34,328 nt of DNA from Vulcanimicrobiota bacterium (lineage in GTDB: Bacteria; Vulcanimicrobiota; Vulcanimicrobiia; Vulcanimicrobiales; Vulcanimicrobiaceae). Shown here piece after piece: positions 7,547 through 15,670 of the stretch (position 1 is its first letter; each line of letters opens with the position of its first letter). Location of the stretch: the NCBI GenBank assembly GCA_013036315.1, contig JAAXMC010000124.1:1-34328 (forward strand). The letters are read 5' to 3'. The notes beneath the pieces are model-generated. The model had not been told where the DNA came from. It made no database searches and was given only the letters and a program-made list of their open reading frames with translations. A program made the position numbers and the translations under genes.

Positions 7547-8065
7547 TTGATCAAGCGTAGTATTTTCTCGTGTCTCGCGATAGCTGCGGCCGTAGGTTTG
7601 TTGGCCGCGACGCCGGCTCCTAAAACGGCGCCGATGGGCAAACTACCCCCGGGCATGACGCCCGCGATCCTGCAGATGATGATGACGCTGCCTAAATGGC
7701 CACATCCGTCCGTGATGCCCGCCGGCACCGTGCCGGTTTCGGGATGCATTCCGACGATGGGCTATCACTATGCCAAGCCTTCAAATTTCCCGTTCGGCCC
7801 ACTGTACGGCTACTACAACGGTAAGGCCATTTTCACCGAAGTGATGGTCGATAAGGCCCAGTTCGCGAAGGGCGCAAACTGGGACGAGATCCTAAAGCCG
7901 CTGCCCGGATACAAGATCGATCATGTCGACATCTGGTATGAATCGCACGGGCATCCGGGTTACACGGTCCCGCATTACGACATTCACGCTTGGTACGTTC
8001 CGCACAGCACGCACATGACGTACTGCGGCAACACGTCCGGAAAACGCCCCGCGTTCTTGTTCTAA
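7547..8065 (+). CDS. Secreted histidine-rich protein, second of a tandem pair (DUF5602/TTHB210-like?)
   Basis: This is a 172-residue precursor starting at TTG 7547. The start is fixed by a strong GGAGG at 7535-7539, 7 nt upstream, and by the signal peptide that follows (IKRSIFSCLAIAAAVGLLAATPAP). The mature part repeats its upstream neighbour almost segment for segment: GMTPAILQMMM, SGCIPTMGYHYAKP, FGPLYGYYNGKAIFTEVM, LKPLPGYKIDHVDIWY, and HGHPGY..PHYDIHAWYVPHSTHM. Two cysteines are shared by both copies and could form a disulfide. The pair looks like a gene duplication retained in one operon 14 bp apart. A role as a small-ligand or metal-binding envelope protein is only a guess. The stop is directly adjacent to the stop of the convergent glycosyltransferase. 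Confidence 0.78.
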   Translation: MIKRSIFSCLAIAAAVGLLAATPAPKTAPMGKLPPGMTPAILQMMMTLPKWPHPSVMPAGTVPVSGCIPTMGYHYAKPSNFPFGPLYGYYNGKAIFTEVMVDKAQFAKGANWDEILKPLPGYKIDHVDIWYESHGHPGYTVPHYDIHAWYVPHSTHMTYCGNTSGKRPAFLF

Positions 8066-9253
8066 CTAAACGCTAACGGCTTCGCGCAGCGGCACGTACT
8101 CGTCGTCGGACGGGATCGTGCCGCGCAGCGCGATCTGTGCGATCAGCGCCGCGATGCGGCGCGAACTGCGTTTGGGAGCGATCAGCTCCTGGTTGCGCTG
8201 CATCGCTTCGAGGCGGCGCGGGTTGCGCACAAGGCCGTCAACGGCTCGCACGATCTCCGCGATGCTGTTGATGGCGACGACGCCGATTCCGTTATTGCGC
8301 ACGAAGTCCACGTTGCCGCGCTCTTGCCCGGGAATGTAGTCGTAGACCACGAGCGGCAGCTGCGCGGCGTTGGCTTCGGCCAGCGTTCCGGGACCGGCCT
8401 TGGTTACCAGCAGATCCGCGGCGCGCATCAATTCGGGAATTTTGTCGGTGAATCCCAACACGGTCATCGGCGTCGGAAGCGTGCGCGCAAACTCTTCGAT
8501 CTTCGCCTGCATCGTTTCGTTGCGGCCGCACACGACCACCAGATGCATCGGAAGGCGCGCTTTGGCCAAGCGCAGCGTGGCGTGCAGCAATTTGCCGCCG
8601 CCCTCCCCGCCTGCCATCAACAACGTCACGAACGTGTTTTGCGGCAAACCCAGTTGCGCGCGCAGCTCGTTCTTGCCGCCGGTGACGTCGTCGAACTTCG
8701 GATGAATAGGTTGGCCGAGCATTCTCAAATGGCTTGTAGGCACGCCGCGCGAGAGCGCGCGTTCGTACACTTCACGCGCGGGCACGACGACTGCGTCCGC
8801 TTCCGGCGTGAGCCACGATTCGTGCACCTTCCCGAGATCGGTGATCACCGTGACGATCGGAATGTGCTGCATCGCAGCGTCGGCGCGCGCGCGCAGGGCC
8901 GCATGGTTGAGCAGCGGATGGATCGAGACGATCACGTCGGGTTTATAGTCTAAAAACAGATCGCGTAAGCGCTCGCGATAGAGCGGTTCGCAGAAACGAA
9001 CCAGCGCCTTGTAGCGGCGCCGTCCGTTGGTTGCATAGTACAGCGCGCCGTATACCGGCGGTGCGTATCGAAGCGCCGCCGAGTAGCCCCAACCCAGCTG
9101 CGTGAGCGGAAAAGCGCAGTGCGCGGCCACGTCCTCGATGCGTTGCTCGAACTCCGGATTGCGGATTTCGTCTAAAGCGACCGCAATCGCGTTGGCGGCG
9201 CTGCGATGGCCGCCACCCGTATCGGAGATCAGAAAGAGGGCGCGTTTCTTCAA
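8066..9253 (-). CDS. GT28-family lipid glycosyltransferase (MGDG synthase/UgtP-like)
   Basis: This 395-residue protein begins FLISDTGGGHRSAANAIAVAL, the MGDG_synth N-terminal motif (TGGGHxxAAxA). Its C-terminal half has the GT-B nucleotide-sugar site: LLMAGGEGGGKLL, VVCGRNETMQAKI, LGFTDKIPELMRAADLLVTKAGPGTLAEA and an E-x-x-N-x-x-x-V stretch. Relatives transfer galactose or glucose from a UDP-sugar to diacylglycerol at the cytoplasmic face of the membrane; MurG is a more distant cousin. The start is TTG at 9253, supported by AGGAG 7 nt upstream and a TTGA overlap with the preceding desaturase-like gene. That neighbour suggests a shared role in membrane lipid modification. The acceptor lipid is not determined. 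Confidence 0.85.
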   Translation of the reverse strand: MKKRALFLISDTGGGHRSAANAIAVALDEIRNPEFEQRIEDVAAHCAFPLTQLGWGYSAALRYAPPVYGALYYATNGRRRYKALVRFCEPLYRERLRDLFLDYKPDVIVSIHPLLNHAALRARADAAMQHIPIVTVITDLGKVHESWLTPEADAVVVPAREVYERALSRGVPTSHLRMLGQPIHPKFDDVTGGKNELRAQLGLPQNTFVTLLMAGGEGGGKLLHATLRLAKARLPMHLVVVCGRNETMQAKIEEFARTLPTPMTVLGFTDKIPELMRAADLLVTKAGPGTLAEANAAQLPLVVYDYIPGQERGNVDFVRNNGIGVVAINSIAEIVRAVDGLVRNPRRLEAMQRNQELIAPKRSSRRIAALIAQIALRGTIPSDDEYVPLREAVSV

Positions 9254-9753
9254 ACTTTGACTCCTGGGGGCGCCGTGCGGCGCCGTCTGGTTGGAGAGAG
9301 TGCGGCCAGAAGCGCCCGCGCAGGGGCGTCATAAAAGCGAAAAATGTCGCCGAACTCAGTTGCTGGATTTCGGTGATGCCCGTCGTGGTCCTCGGGCAGC
9401 ACGATTCCGAGCGTGCCGAAGGTTGCCCGCAGCGCGGGCGGCGAGCGCCAGCCCAGGTCGCCCGAGTGCCGCCACCACACATGCAACTGCCCGAGCGCCA
9501 GGCCTGCCAGGGCGCCCGTCCAGGAGACGCGCCAAAGCCATGCGGCGGCCGCCAGGTAGGGCAGCGCGCCCAGCAACCCATCGAGCAGCACGGCGGGATC
9601 CCGCGTGATCACGGCGTGGTCCCAGTACGAGCGCCGGCGGTCGTGATGCGTGCGCAGATGCAGCGTAAACCATAGGTGCTGCGGCACATGATAGAAGAAC
9701 GTCGATCCAAAATCGCCGGCTACGAGGACCACAAACGCTGCCAGGAATGCCAT
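9250..9753 (-). CDS. Sterol desaturase/fatty acid hydroxylase-like membrane protein
   Basis: This 167-residue membrane protein carries the eight-histidine-type pattern of the fatty-acid-hydroxylase superfamily. It has H-VPQ-H-LWFTLHLRTHH near residues 22-37, then W-x-H-S-x-D, and a late HDGHHRNPATEFGD box. The ending ...F-G-x-x-x-R-F-YD matches the usual HHxxP...FG....D pattern of the family. Such enzymes use a di-iron centre in the membrane to hydroxylate or desaturate lipids or carotenoids. Hydrophobic stretches lie at the N-terminus (residues 2-14) and around 58-88. The protein is shorter than most family members. It overlaps the glycosyltransferase start (TTGA). Its own start codon overlaps the divergent lytic transglycosylase start by 7 bp, an unusual head-to-head arrangement. 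Confidence 0.72.
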   Translation of the reverse strand: MAFLAAFVVLVAGDFGSTFFYHVPQHLWFTLHLRTHHDRRRSYWDHAVITRDPAVLLDGLLGALPYLAAAAWLWRVSWTGALAGLALGQLHVWWRHSGDLGWRSPPALRATFGTLGIVLPEDHDGHHRNPATEFGDIFRFYDAPARALLAALSPTRRRRTAPPGVKV

Positions 9754-10433
9754 TGACGTGCCGCCTTCGCGCAGCTGCGGGAGTTTGCTTGGCGATCGCC
9801 GCGTGCGCGGGGCCCGCGGCTCCTACGACGACGCCGAACACCAAGGTGCTCATACCCACTGTGGTTGAGGCCGCGATGTCGTGGCATCTGCCGGCATACG
9901 CAAACGTTCTCCACGGGATGCGCCTGCTGCAAGACGGACCGCCCACGCGCAGCGCGACGCTCGCGATCGCGCGGACGATACTGTACACGAATCCAAAGCT
10001 GGCGCCTGTTGATGCGCTCGAACTTGCGGGCGCTACCGAGAGTGCCGCGCGCGCGCAGGATCTGCCGCCGGAATTCTTAGCCGCGACGCTGCTGCAAGAA
10101 TCCGCTTTCGATCCGCGCGCTCTCTCGGCTGCCGGGGCGATCGGCATCGCGCAATTCATGCCCGAAACGGCTGCGGATGCCGGAGTCGATCCGTTCGATC
10201 CATTTGCGTCGATCCGCGGCGCGGCATCGCTGCTCGGTTCGTACGTGCGGGCCTACGATACCGTGTATGCAAATCCGATCACCGTGGCGCTGGCGGCGTA
10301 CAACGCGGGGCCGGGCGCCGTGGCCGAATACCACGGCATACCGCCGTATGCCGAGACGCGCGCATACATCAACGACGTCATCGACCGTAGGGCAAAGATT
10401 ACGGGCTATGAAAAGCCAATAGTTCGGCCATGA
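9747..10433 (+). CDS. Lytic transglycosylase (SLT domain), probable lipoprotein
   Basis: This is a 228-residue precursor. The N-terminus has a hydrophobic leader with a possible lipobox (AIAAC, Cys20). After a linker the SLT/GEWL-like domain runs from about residue 95. It shows AARAQDLPPEFLAATLLQESAFDPRA with catalytic Glu118, then GAIGIAQFMPETA, VALAAYNAGPGAV and PPYAETRAYI. These are the standard Slt/MltC-type motifs. The enzyme would cleave peptidoglycan between MurNAc and GlcNAc with formation of 1,6-anhydroMurNAc, in the periplasm. The ATG at 9747 has only a weak, badly spaced purine stretch before it, so a nearby TTG at 9753 is possible. The stop overlaps the next gene as ATGA. Confidence 0.87.
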   Translation: MPLTCRLRAAAGVCLAIAACAGPAAPTTTPNTKVLIPTVVEAAMSWHLPAYANVLHGMRLLQDGPPTRSATLAIARTILYTNPKLAPVDALELAGATESAARAQDLPPEFLAATLLQESAFDPRALSAAGAIGIAQFMPETAADAGVDPFDPFASIRGAASLLGSYVRAYDTVYANPITVALAAYNAGPGAVAEYHGIPPYAETRAYINDVIDRRAKITGYEKPIVRP

Positions 10434-10906
10434 AACGTTCTATTGCAGCGGCTCTTTTCGCGTCGCTGGCATTGGCCGGCTGCGGCAGTGCGACTGACGG
10501 TCTGAATTTTAAGGCTCCTGCCGGCTGGACAGCGCTGCCTGCGTTCATCGGTTTCGGACATTTTCAGATGTGGACCAAAAAGAGTTCCGATAATAAACAA
10601 GACGAGATGCTGATGCTCGTGCGCGGCCAATCGACGACGACGCTGGACTTAAAAACGATGCCTCAGGCGGGCATGGGAGCGCTCAAAGCGCAAAAGCAAT
10701 CGACGATCAAGATCTGCGGGAACCATAGTGCGCAATACCTCAGCGCAGTTGGTTCAGGCCATAGTGGGAAGCCGCAGGCGTTGGAAATGGTCTCGACCCC
10801 GGTGGGCGGTCAAATCTTCCTTGCCATGTACATTCGCCCTCAAACCGACCGTCCCGATCCCGGAGCCGAAACTGCGATTCGATCGCTGTGCGCCGCTAAG
10901 ACCTAA
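10430..10906 (+). CDS. Putative lipoprotein of unknown function
   Basis: This is a 158-residue protein with a clear lipoprotein signal, MKRSIAAALFASLALAGCGS, with lipobox L-A-G-C at Cys18. The mature part starts with NFKAPAGWTALPAFIGFGHFQMW, a 'fragment-with-PAGW' style opening seen in small surface lipoproteins. It has three further cysteines (two toward the C-terminus) and no catalytic motif that I recognise. It overlaps the transglycosylase by 4 nt (ATGA), so the two are very likely cotranscribed and both act at the cell envelope. The last 4 nt overlap the convergent dienelactone hydrolase. Confidence 0.75.
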   Translation: MKRSIAAALFASLALAGCGSATDGLNFKAPAGWTALPAFIGFGHFQMWTKKSSDNKQDEMLMLVRGQSTTTLDLKTMPQAGMGALKAQKQSTIKICGNHSAQYLSAVGSGHSGKPQALEMVSTPVGGQIFLAMYIRPQTDRPDPGAETAIRSLCAAKT

Positions 10907-11670
10907 TCTTCAAAACAGTCTTGCAAGAAGGCTTGCACCAGATTCCACGAGTCCGCCACCGCAGTGGCAATCGCTTCGTCTGAGAATCGTTCTTGCCCAG
11001 CCACTGCGCGCGGCGTGCCTTGCCGGAAGAACGCGTGGCCGACACCGGGATAAACCTCGAGCTTATACTCGATCCCGTTCGCGTCCAGCTCTTTGAGGAT
11101 CCGCTCGATGTCTTCGGGCGGAATGCCGCGATCGTCCGCGCCGAAGCACAGCAGCAGGGGTGCGCGAATCTTGCCCGCTTCCTGCAGCGCTCCGGGCTCG
11201 CCGCTGCCGAACGGCTTCGCGATCGATCCGCCGTAGAAAGCGATCGCGCCGCGCACGTCCGGAAGCGTCGCGCTCAAGAACGCCACCGCGCCGCCCATGC
11301 AAAATCCCCACGTCGCAATCTTGCCGTCGCGCACGAAGTCTTGATTCTTCAGCCATGCGATCGCAGCGCCGAGGTCGGCATATAACGTCGCGCGGGTGAC
11401 ACTACCGCGCGCTTCGAGCGCTTTTTGCATGGATGATTCGTCGTATGCGAGATCGAGATTGGGATGCGTTCGATGGTAATAGTTGATGGCGAGGGCGGCA
11501 TAGCCGGCCGCCGCCAGCATATCGGTTATGCGCCGCATCTCGGCGTTGACGCCGAAGACTTCTTGCAGCACGATGACGGCAGGGTGAGGTCCGGAACCGG
11601 ACGGAGGGCGCGCAAGATAGGAATCCATCTGCGAGCCGTCGACAGAAATATTCACAGCCTGACTTATCAT
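10903..11670 (-). CDS. Dienelactone hydrolase family alpha/beta-hydrolase
   Basis: This 255-residue cytosolic hydrolase has the DLH-type catalytic triad. The nucleophile is cysteine in GFCMGG (Cys124), the acid is aspartate in FGADDRG (Asp179/180) and the base is histidine in PGVGHAFF (His212). The early LQEVFGVN motif, with the Glu that polarises the nucleophile in dienelactone hydrolases, is also present at about residue 37. The classic reaction is hydrolysis of dienelactone to maleylacetate. Most genomic paralogs have unknown ester or lactone substrates, and no aromatic-degradation genes are nearby. A purine-rich GAGGAGAG stands a few bases before the ATG. The gene is divergent from egtD over only 31 bp. 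Confidence 0.9.
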   Translation of the reverse strand: MISQAVNISVDGSQMDSYLARPPSGSGPHPAVIVLQEVFGVNAEMRRITDMLAAAGYAALAINYYHRTHPNLDLAYDESSMQKALEARGSVTRATLYADLGAAIAWLKNQDFVRDGKIATWGFCMGGAVAFLSATLPDVRGAIAFYGGSIAKPFGSGEPGALQEAGKIRAPLLLCFGADDRGIPPEDIERILKELDANGIEYKLEVYPGVGHAFFRQGTPRAVAGQERFSDEAIATAVADSWNLVQAFLQDCFED

Positions 11671-11701
11671 CGCTCTCCTCTTCCCCGGGAGGCTCCCAAT
11701 T

Positions 11702-12706
11702 ATGCGCGCGGTTACAACGGCTCCTATGGACCGCCTTCAGATCGTCACGGTGCCGCAGCCCCTGCGTCTTCCGAGTTTTGCCGAAGACGTCGCGGCCGGA
11801 TTTGCCGCGCGCCCGAAAAAACTGAACTCAAAGTACTTCTACGATGCGGTCGGGTCGGCGCTTTTCGACGCTATCACGCTGCTGCCCGAGTATTATCTGA
11901 CGCGTGCGGAGACCGCCATCTTGCGCGAATGGGGTTGGGAAATCGTGCGCGCGCTCGGCAACCCGGTCGAGTTCGTCGAGCTCGGCAGTGGCAGTGCGGC
12001 CAAGACGCGCATTCTGATCGAAGAAGCGCTGCGCGTTCAGCGTACGCTGCGCTACTCGCCGATCGACATTTCCGCCGAAGCGCTGCGCGCGTCGGCCGGC
12101 TCGCTCGTTGAAAGCTATCCCACGCTGCGTGTAAGCGGTTACGTCGCCGATTATTTTTCAATCCTGGAAACGCCGCATCTGCGGCGAGCCGAAAAACTGC
12201 TCTTTATGTTCATGGGTTCGAACATCGGCAATTACGAGCCGCCCGAGGCCGTCGCATTGCTGCGCCGCGTCGCCGCGCTGCTGAAACCGGGAGACGGCTT
12301 GCTGCTCGGCGCGGATTTAAAGAAGGATAGACGCGAGCTCATGCTGGCCTACGACGATGCGGCCGGCGTCACCGCGGCGTTCAACAAGAACGTGCTGGTG
12401 CGGATCAATCGCGAGCTGCAGGCTGACTTCAATGTCAAGCAATTCGAACACGTCGTCGAGTACGATGAAGAAACCGGCGGACTACATTCATACTTGGTCG
12501 CGCGAAGCGGCCAAACCGTCACGATTGGAGCTCTTGGAACTACCGTGCATTTTGACGATGGCGAACGCATCCACACCGAATCGGCCTACAAGTACGCACC
12601 CGAGGACATCGCGGAGATGGCGCGAGCCGCCGGATTGAGCGTTTCGCGCGCCTGGTTCGACGGCGATCGGCGCTTCAGCGTCAATCTGCTGGTGCGCGCA
12701 TCGTGA
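11702..12706 (+). CDS. egtD: L-histidine N-alpha-methyltransferase (EgtD family)
   Basis: This 334-residue protein matches EgtD from end to end. It has the substrate segment SKYFYDAVGSALFDAIT..PEYYLTRAE, the SAM-binding VELGSGSAAKTRIL, then PIDIS, LLFMFMGSNIGN and the C-terminal HTESAYKYAPEDI region. EgtD trimethylates L-histidine with S-adenosylmethionine to give hercynine, the first step of ergothioneine synthesis. No egtB, egtC or egtE is present in the window, so the rest of the pathway would be elsewhere or absent. The start ATG 11702 is backed by GGGAGG at 11687-11692, 9 nt upstream; a second ATG at 11726 is less well placed. The stop overlaps the peptidase start as GTGA. Confidence 0.9.
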   Translation: MRAVTTAPMDRLQIVTVPQPLRLPSFAEDVAAGFAARPKKLNSKYFYDAVGSALFDAITLLPEYYLTRAETAILREWGWEIVRALGNPVEFVELGSGSAAKTRILIEEALRVQRTLRYSPIDISAEALRASAGSLVESYPTLRVSGYVADYFSILETPHLRRAEKLLFMFMGSNIGNYEPPEAVALLRRVAALLKPGDGLLLGADLKKDRRELMLAYDDAAGVTAAFNKNVLVRINRELQADFNVKQFEHVVEYDEETGGLHSYLVARSGQTVTIGALGTTVHFDDGERIHTESAYKYAPEDIAEMARAAGLSVSRAWFDGDRRFSVNLLVRAS

Positions 12707-14775
12707 TCGCGCGCGCCGTTTCGTTTGCCGCGGCGGTAGCGTTCGCCGCCGCCGTTCCGGGCGCTGCCCTCGCCGCGCCCCGGCCCGTCATACCCGAAGA
12801 TCTTTTTAAGTTTACCTACATCACCGGCCCGCAGATCTCGCCCGACGGTTCGCGCGTCGTTTTCATAGCGACGCGCCTGAATGGCCCCAAAGAAACCTAC
12901 GACAGCAATCTTTATCTCGTACCGGTCTCCGGCGGCGAGCCCAAACGGCTGGCGAACACTGGGCGCGACGGCAGTCCGGTCTGGTCTCCCGACAGCCGGA
13001 CGATCGTCTTCACGCGCGGTCCCGCCAAGAAAGGCATGCGCGCGCAGCTCTACGCGTACGACGTTGCCAGCGGGCGGGTGCGCCAGCTGACGCACCTCAA
13101 AGCCGGCGCGAGCGGAGCCGTATTTTCGCACGACGGTAAACGTATCGCTTTCCGGGTTGTTTCAATCGATCCGGCGCCCGCGGCGCGCATCGATTTCGCC
13201 GCCGCCGGCTTCAAACCGAAGAACGATCAGACCAAGAGCGACGTGCGTGTGATCGCGCAGATGCACTTCGAGGGCAACGGCGCGGGTTACACTTACGACC
13301 GGCACCCGCACATTTGGGTAATGAACGCGGACGGCAGCGGCGCGCGCGCGCTGACAAGCGGAGTTTGGTCCGAGGGCAATCCGCGCTGGTCGCCCGACGA
13401 TAAAGCGATTGCGTTCGACTCTTTGCGTTACCATTCGCCGAGCCTAGGCCCGAACGACATCTATACAATCCCGGCCGCGGGCGGAGCGATGCGCAAGCTG
13501 AGTTCAAGCCAGCCTTCGAATGGTTTATTGGACTACGATCGCGGCCGCGAGCTCTGGTTCTTCAGCGGCGGCGTGCGCGACCCGGCGGAGTTTCCCGCGC
13601 TGGTGCGCTCGCGTCCGGACGGCTCGCAGCGCAAGACGGTCGTGCCGCTAAACACGATCGCCTTCGGCGACAGCGTGCTCGCCGACATGGGCGAACCGGG
13701 CGGATTGTGCGGGCCATATTTCGCTCCGCACGAGACGTTCGTGCTGACAAACGTTCAAGAACCGGGTTACAGCGCGCTGGTAAAACTGGATACGCACGGC
13801 AACGTGCAAAAACTGACGAGCGCGGGCGAAGCTGCGGATTGTTCGATGGACGAAAGCGGGCATTACGCGGCGTACACGCTTTCGGATTTCACCCATCCGC
13901 GTGAAGTCTACCTGATCGATCTCACGACCGGCGCGAGCCGGCGGCTCACCGGCATGAATGATGCGTTTCTCGCGCAGCTCGAACTTTCAACGCCGCAACC
14001 ATTTTCGATCGTCGACGACGCCGGGTTTACCGTGCATGCATGGTTCATGCCGGCAATAGGTTTGAAACCCGGGGAGCGGCGGCCGACAATATTAAACATT
14101 CACGGCGGTCCGGAGACGCAGTTCGGCGAGACGTTCTTCCACGAACTGCAAGTGTGGGCGGGCCTCGGTTACAATGTCGTCTTCAGCGATCCGCGGGGCA
14201 GCGTCGGCTTCGGCTATCCTTTTGAAGAGGCGCTGGCCAAGCACTGGGGCGCCGCGATGTTCGACGACGTCCAGCGCGTGATGGACGCGGCAATCAAGCG
14301 GCCCGAGGTCGATCCCAGCCGGCTGGGCGTCGCGGGCGGAAGTTACGGCGGTTACGCCACGCTGTGGGTGGTCGGCCACACGCACCGTTACAAAGCGGCG
14401 ATCGCGGAGCGCGTCGTCAGCAATTTGGCAACCGAGCAGCTCGCGGCGGATCTCGCTTCGGACAATGCGCTCGGCGGACGCTACTCTTGGGGTCTGCCGT
14501 GGCAGCCGGGCAATTTGTATCTGCAGCAGTCGCCGATCTCGTACGTCGCAAACGCGGTGACGCCGCTGCTCATTCTTCATTCAGAGGAAGATACGCGCAC
14601 GCCGATCGATCAGACGCTGCAATGGTTCAACGCGGCAAAGATCTTGGGGCGCCCGATCGAGTACGTCGCCGTGCCCGGCGAGAACCACGATCTCTCGCGC
14701 ATCGGCTCGCCGATTCACCGGGTGGAGCGGCTGCATATTCTCGCGCAATGGTTTGCGCGCTACTTGCACCCCTAG
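12703..14775 (+). CDS. S9-family prolyl oligopeptidase/acylaminoacyl peptidase
   Basis: This is a 690-residue secreted peptidase. A signal peptide (IARAVSFAAAVAFAAAVPGAALAA) is followed by an N-terminal beta-propeller with TolB/WD40-like repeats (ISPDGSRVVFIA, WSPDSRTIVFT, WSPDDKAIAFD). The C-terminal alpha/beta-hydrolase domain carries the triad: Ser547 in AGGSYGGY, Asp630 in SEEDTRTP and His662 in GENHDLSR. Such enzymes cleave short peptides from the N-terminus or after proline, here probably in the periplasm. The start is the GTG at 12703, which overlaps the egtD stop (GTGA), indicating cotranscription; a functional link to ergothioneine is not implied by the sequence. The gene is followed by a dispersed repeat rather than an evident terminator. 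Confidence 0.92.
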   Translation: MIARAVSFAAAVAFAAAVPGAALAAPRPVIPEDLFKFTYITGPQISPDGSRVVFIATRLNGPKETYDSNLYLVPVSGGEPKRLANTGRDGSPVWSPDSRTIVFTRGPAKKGMRAQLYAYDVASGRVRQLTHLKAGASGAVFSHDGKRIAFRVVSIDPAPAARIDFAAAGFKPKNDQTKSDVRVIAQMHFEGNGAGYTYDRHPHIWVMNADGSGARALTSGVWSEGNPRWSPDDKAIAFDSLRYHSPSLGPNDIYTIPAAGGAMRKLSSSQPSNGLLDYDRGRELWFFSGGVRDPAEFPALVRSRPDGSQRKTVVPLNTIAFGDSVLADMGEPGGLCGPYFAPHETFVLTNVQEPGYSALVKLDTHGNVQKLTSAGEAADCSMDESGHYAAYTLSDFTHPREVYLIDLTTGASRRLTGMNDAFLAQLELSTPQPFSIVDDAGFTVHAWFMPAIGLKPGERRPTILNIHGGPETQFGETFFHELQVWAGLGYNVVFSDPRGSVGFGYPFEEALAKHWGAAMFDDVQRVMDAAIKRPEVDPSRLGVAGGSYGGYATLWVVGHTHRYKAAIAERVVSNLATEQLAADLASDNALGGRYSWGLPWQPGNLYLQQSPISYVANAVTPLLILHSEEDTRTPIDQTLQWFNAAKILGRPIEYVAVPGENHDLSRIGSPIHRVERLHILAQWFARYLHP

Positions 14776-14814
14776 GCTCATCTCGCGCCTTGTCCCGCGG
14801 TGCGAACGGCTTCT

Positions 14815-14988
14815 TTTGTGTCATGGTGAGCGGCGCGCGTTTTGTGTCATGGTGAGCGGCGCGCGAGAGCGCGCCAGTCGAACCACGCCCGAGCGTAGTC
14901 GAGGGCCGTACGAGGCTACGTCTTCGCGGGTCTCGTCACGCGCACTCCGTGCGCTGCTCGACCGTGGTTCGACAAGCTCACCATGACA
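14815..14988. repeat. Dispersed intergenic inverted-repeat element, copy 2
   Basis: This element is framed by exact 13-bp terminal inverted repeats, TGTCATGGTGAGC at 14819-14831 and its complement at 14976-14988. Inside them is a second exact inverted pair, GTCGAACCACG at 14877-14887 and its complement at 14963-14973. The left end is duplicated: a unit of about 28 bp with TGTCATGGTGAGCGGCGCGCG occurs twice in a row. The element lies between the convergent ends of the S9 peptidase and the ABC permease, whose intergenic gap (14776-15046) holds no gene. It shares the arms and the GAGAGCGCGCC block with copy 1 at 1647-1860. Folded RNA could act as a bidirectional terminator, but there is no T-tract. 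Confidence 0.85.
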
Positions 14989-15046
14989 CTATTAGCGAAC
15001 GCGTCGCTTTGCTGGCGAGCCCTTCGCTTTGTGCAGGCTACTCCTG

Positions 15047-15670
15047 TCAGCCACTAACGCGGCGCGTGGCGAGACGTTCCATGGCTCGGAAAGCGGCATC
15101 GGCTGCAATCGCCAGCAGCGCGGCGGGAATGCTGCCGGCCAGCGTTTGTTCGAGGTAACGGCGCTGCAGTCCGAAGAAAATCTCGTTTCCTAGACCGCCG
15201 GCGCCGACGTAGCCGCCCAACATCGCGATTGCAATCAATGCGACGGTGGCCAATCGCAAACCGCCGAGCATGACCGGCGAAGCGAGCGGCAACTCCACGC
15301 GCCAAAATTGCTGCCACGCCGACATGCCGATTCCGCGCGCGGCGTCGAGCTGCGCCGCCGGCACGGCGCGCAGCGCCGCGGCGATGTTGCGCACGAGAAT
15401 GAACTGAGCGTACGCGGCGAGCACGATGATCACGGGGACCGCGCCTAATCCGAAATACTTTACGAGCAGAGCGAGCAGTGCGAGCGACGGAATCGCGTAT
15501 ATCGCGCCGAGCACTCCGAAGAGCGGGGCCGCGGCCCGCTGCACGCGCGCCGCAAAAATTCCCAGCGGCAGCGCGATTGCGAGCCCAATGCCGAGCGCCG
15601 TAAAAACGAGCGCCACGTGCTGCAGCGTAAGGGCGCCGATCTGCGACGCGTGCGAAAAAAGATAGCTCAT
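15047..15670 (-). CDS. Osmoprotectant ABC transporter permease (OpuCB/OpuBB type)
   Basis: This 207-residue polytopic inner-membrane protein has the BPD_transp_1 fold. The EAA-type cytoplasmic loop reads AARGIGMSAWQQFWRVELPLASPVMLGGLRLATV, which contacts the ATPase. The ending GGLGNEIFFGLQRR is typical of glycine-betaine/choline/carnitine permeases of the OpuB/OpuC kind. It is the last gene of a four-gene operon (permease, binding protein, ATPase, permease), and its ATG overlaps the ATPase stop (ATGA). Two different permeases in one operon is the OpuC/OpuB arrangement. The stop faces the repeat element at 14815-14988. Confidence 0.9.
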   Translation of the reverse strand: MSYLFSHASQIGALTLQHVALVFTALGIGLAIALPLGIFAARVQRAAAPLFGVLGAIYAIPSLALLALLVKYFGLGAVPVIIVLAAYAQFILVRNIAAALRAVPAAQLDAARGIGMSAWQQFWRVELPLASPVMLGGLRLATVALIAIAMLGGYVGAGGLGNEIFFGLQRRYLEQTLAGSIPAALLAIAADAAFRAMERLATRRVSG

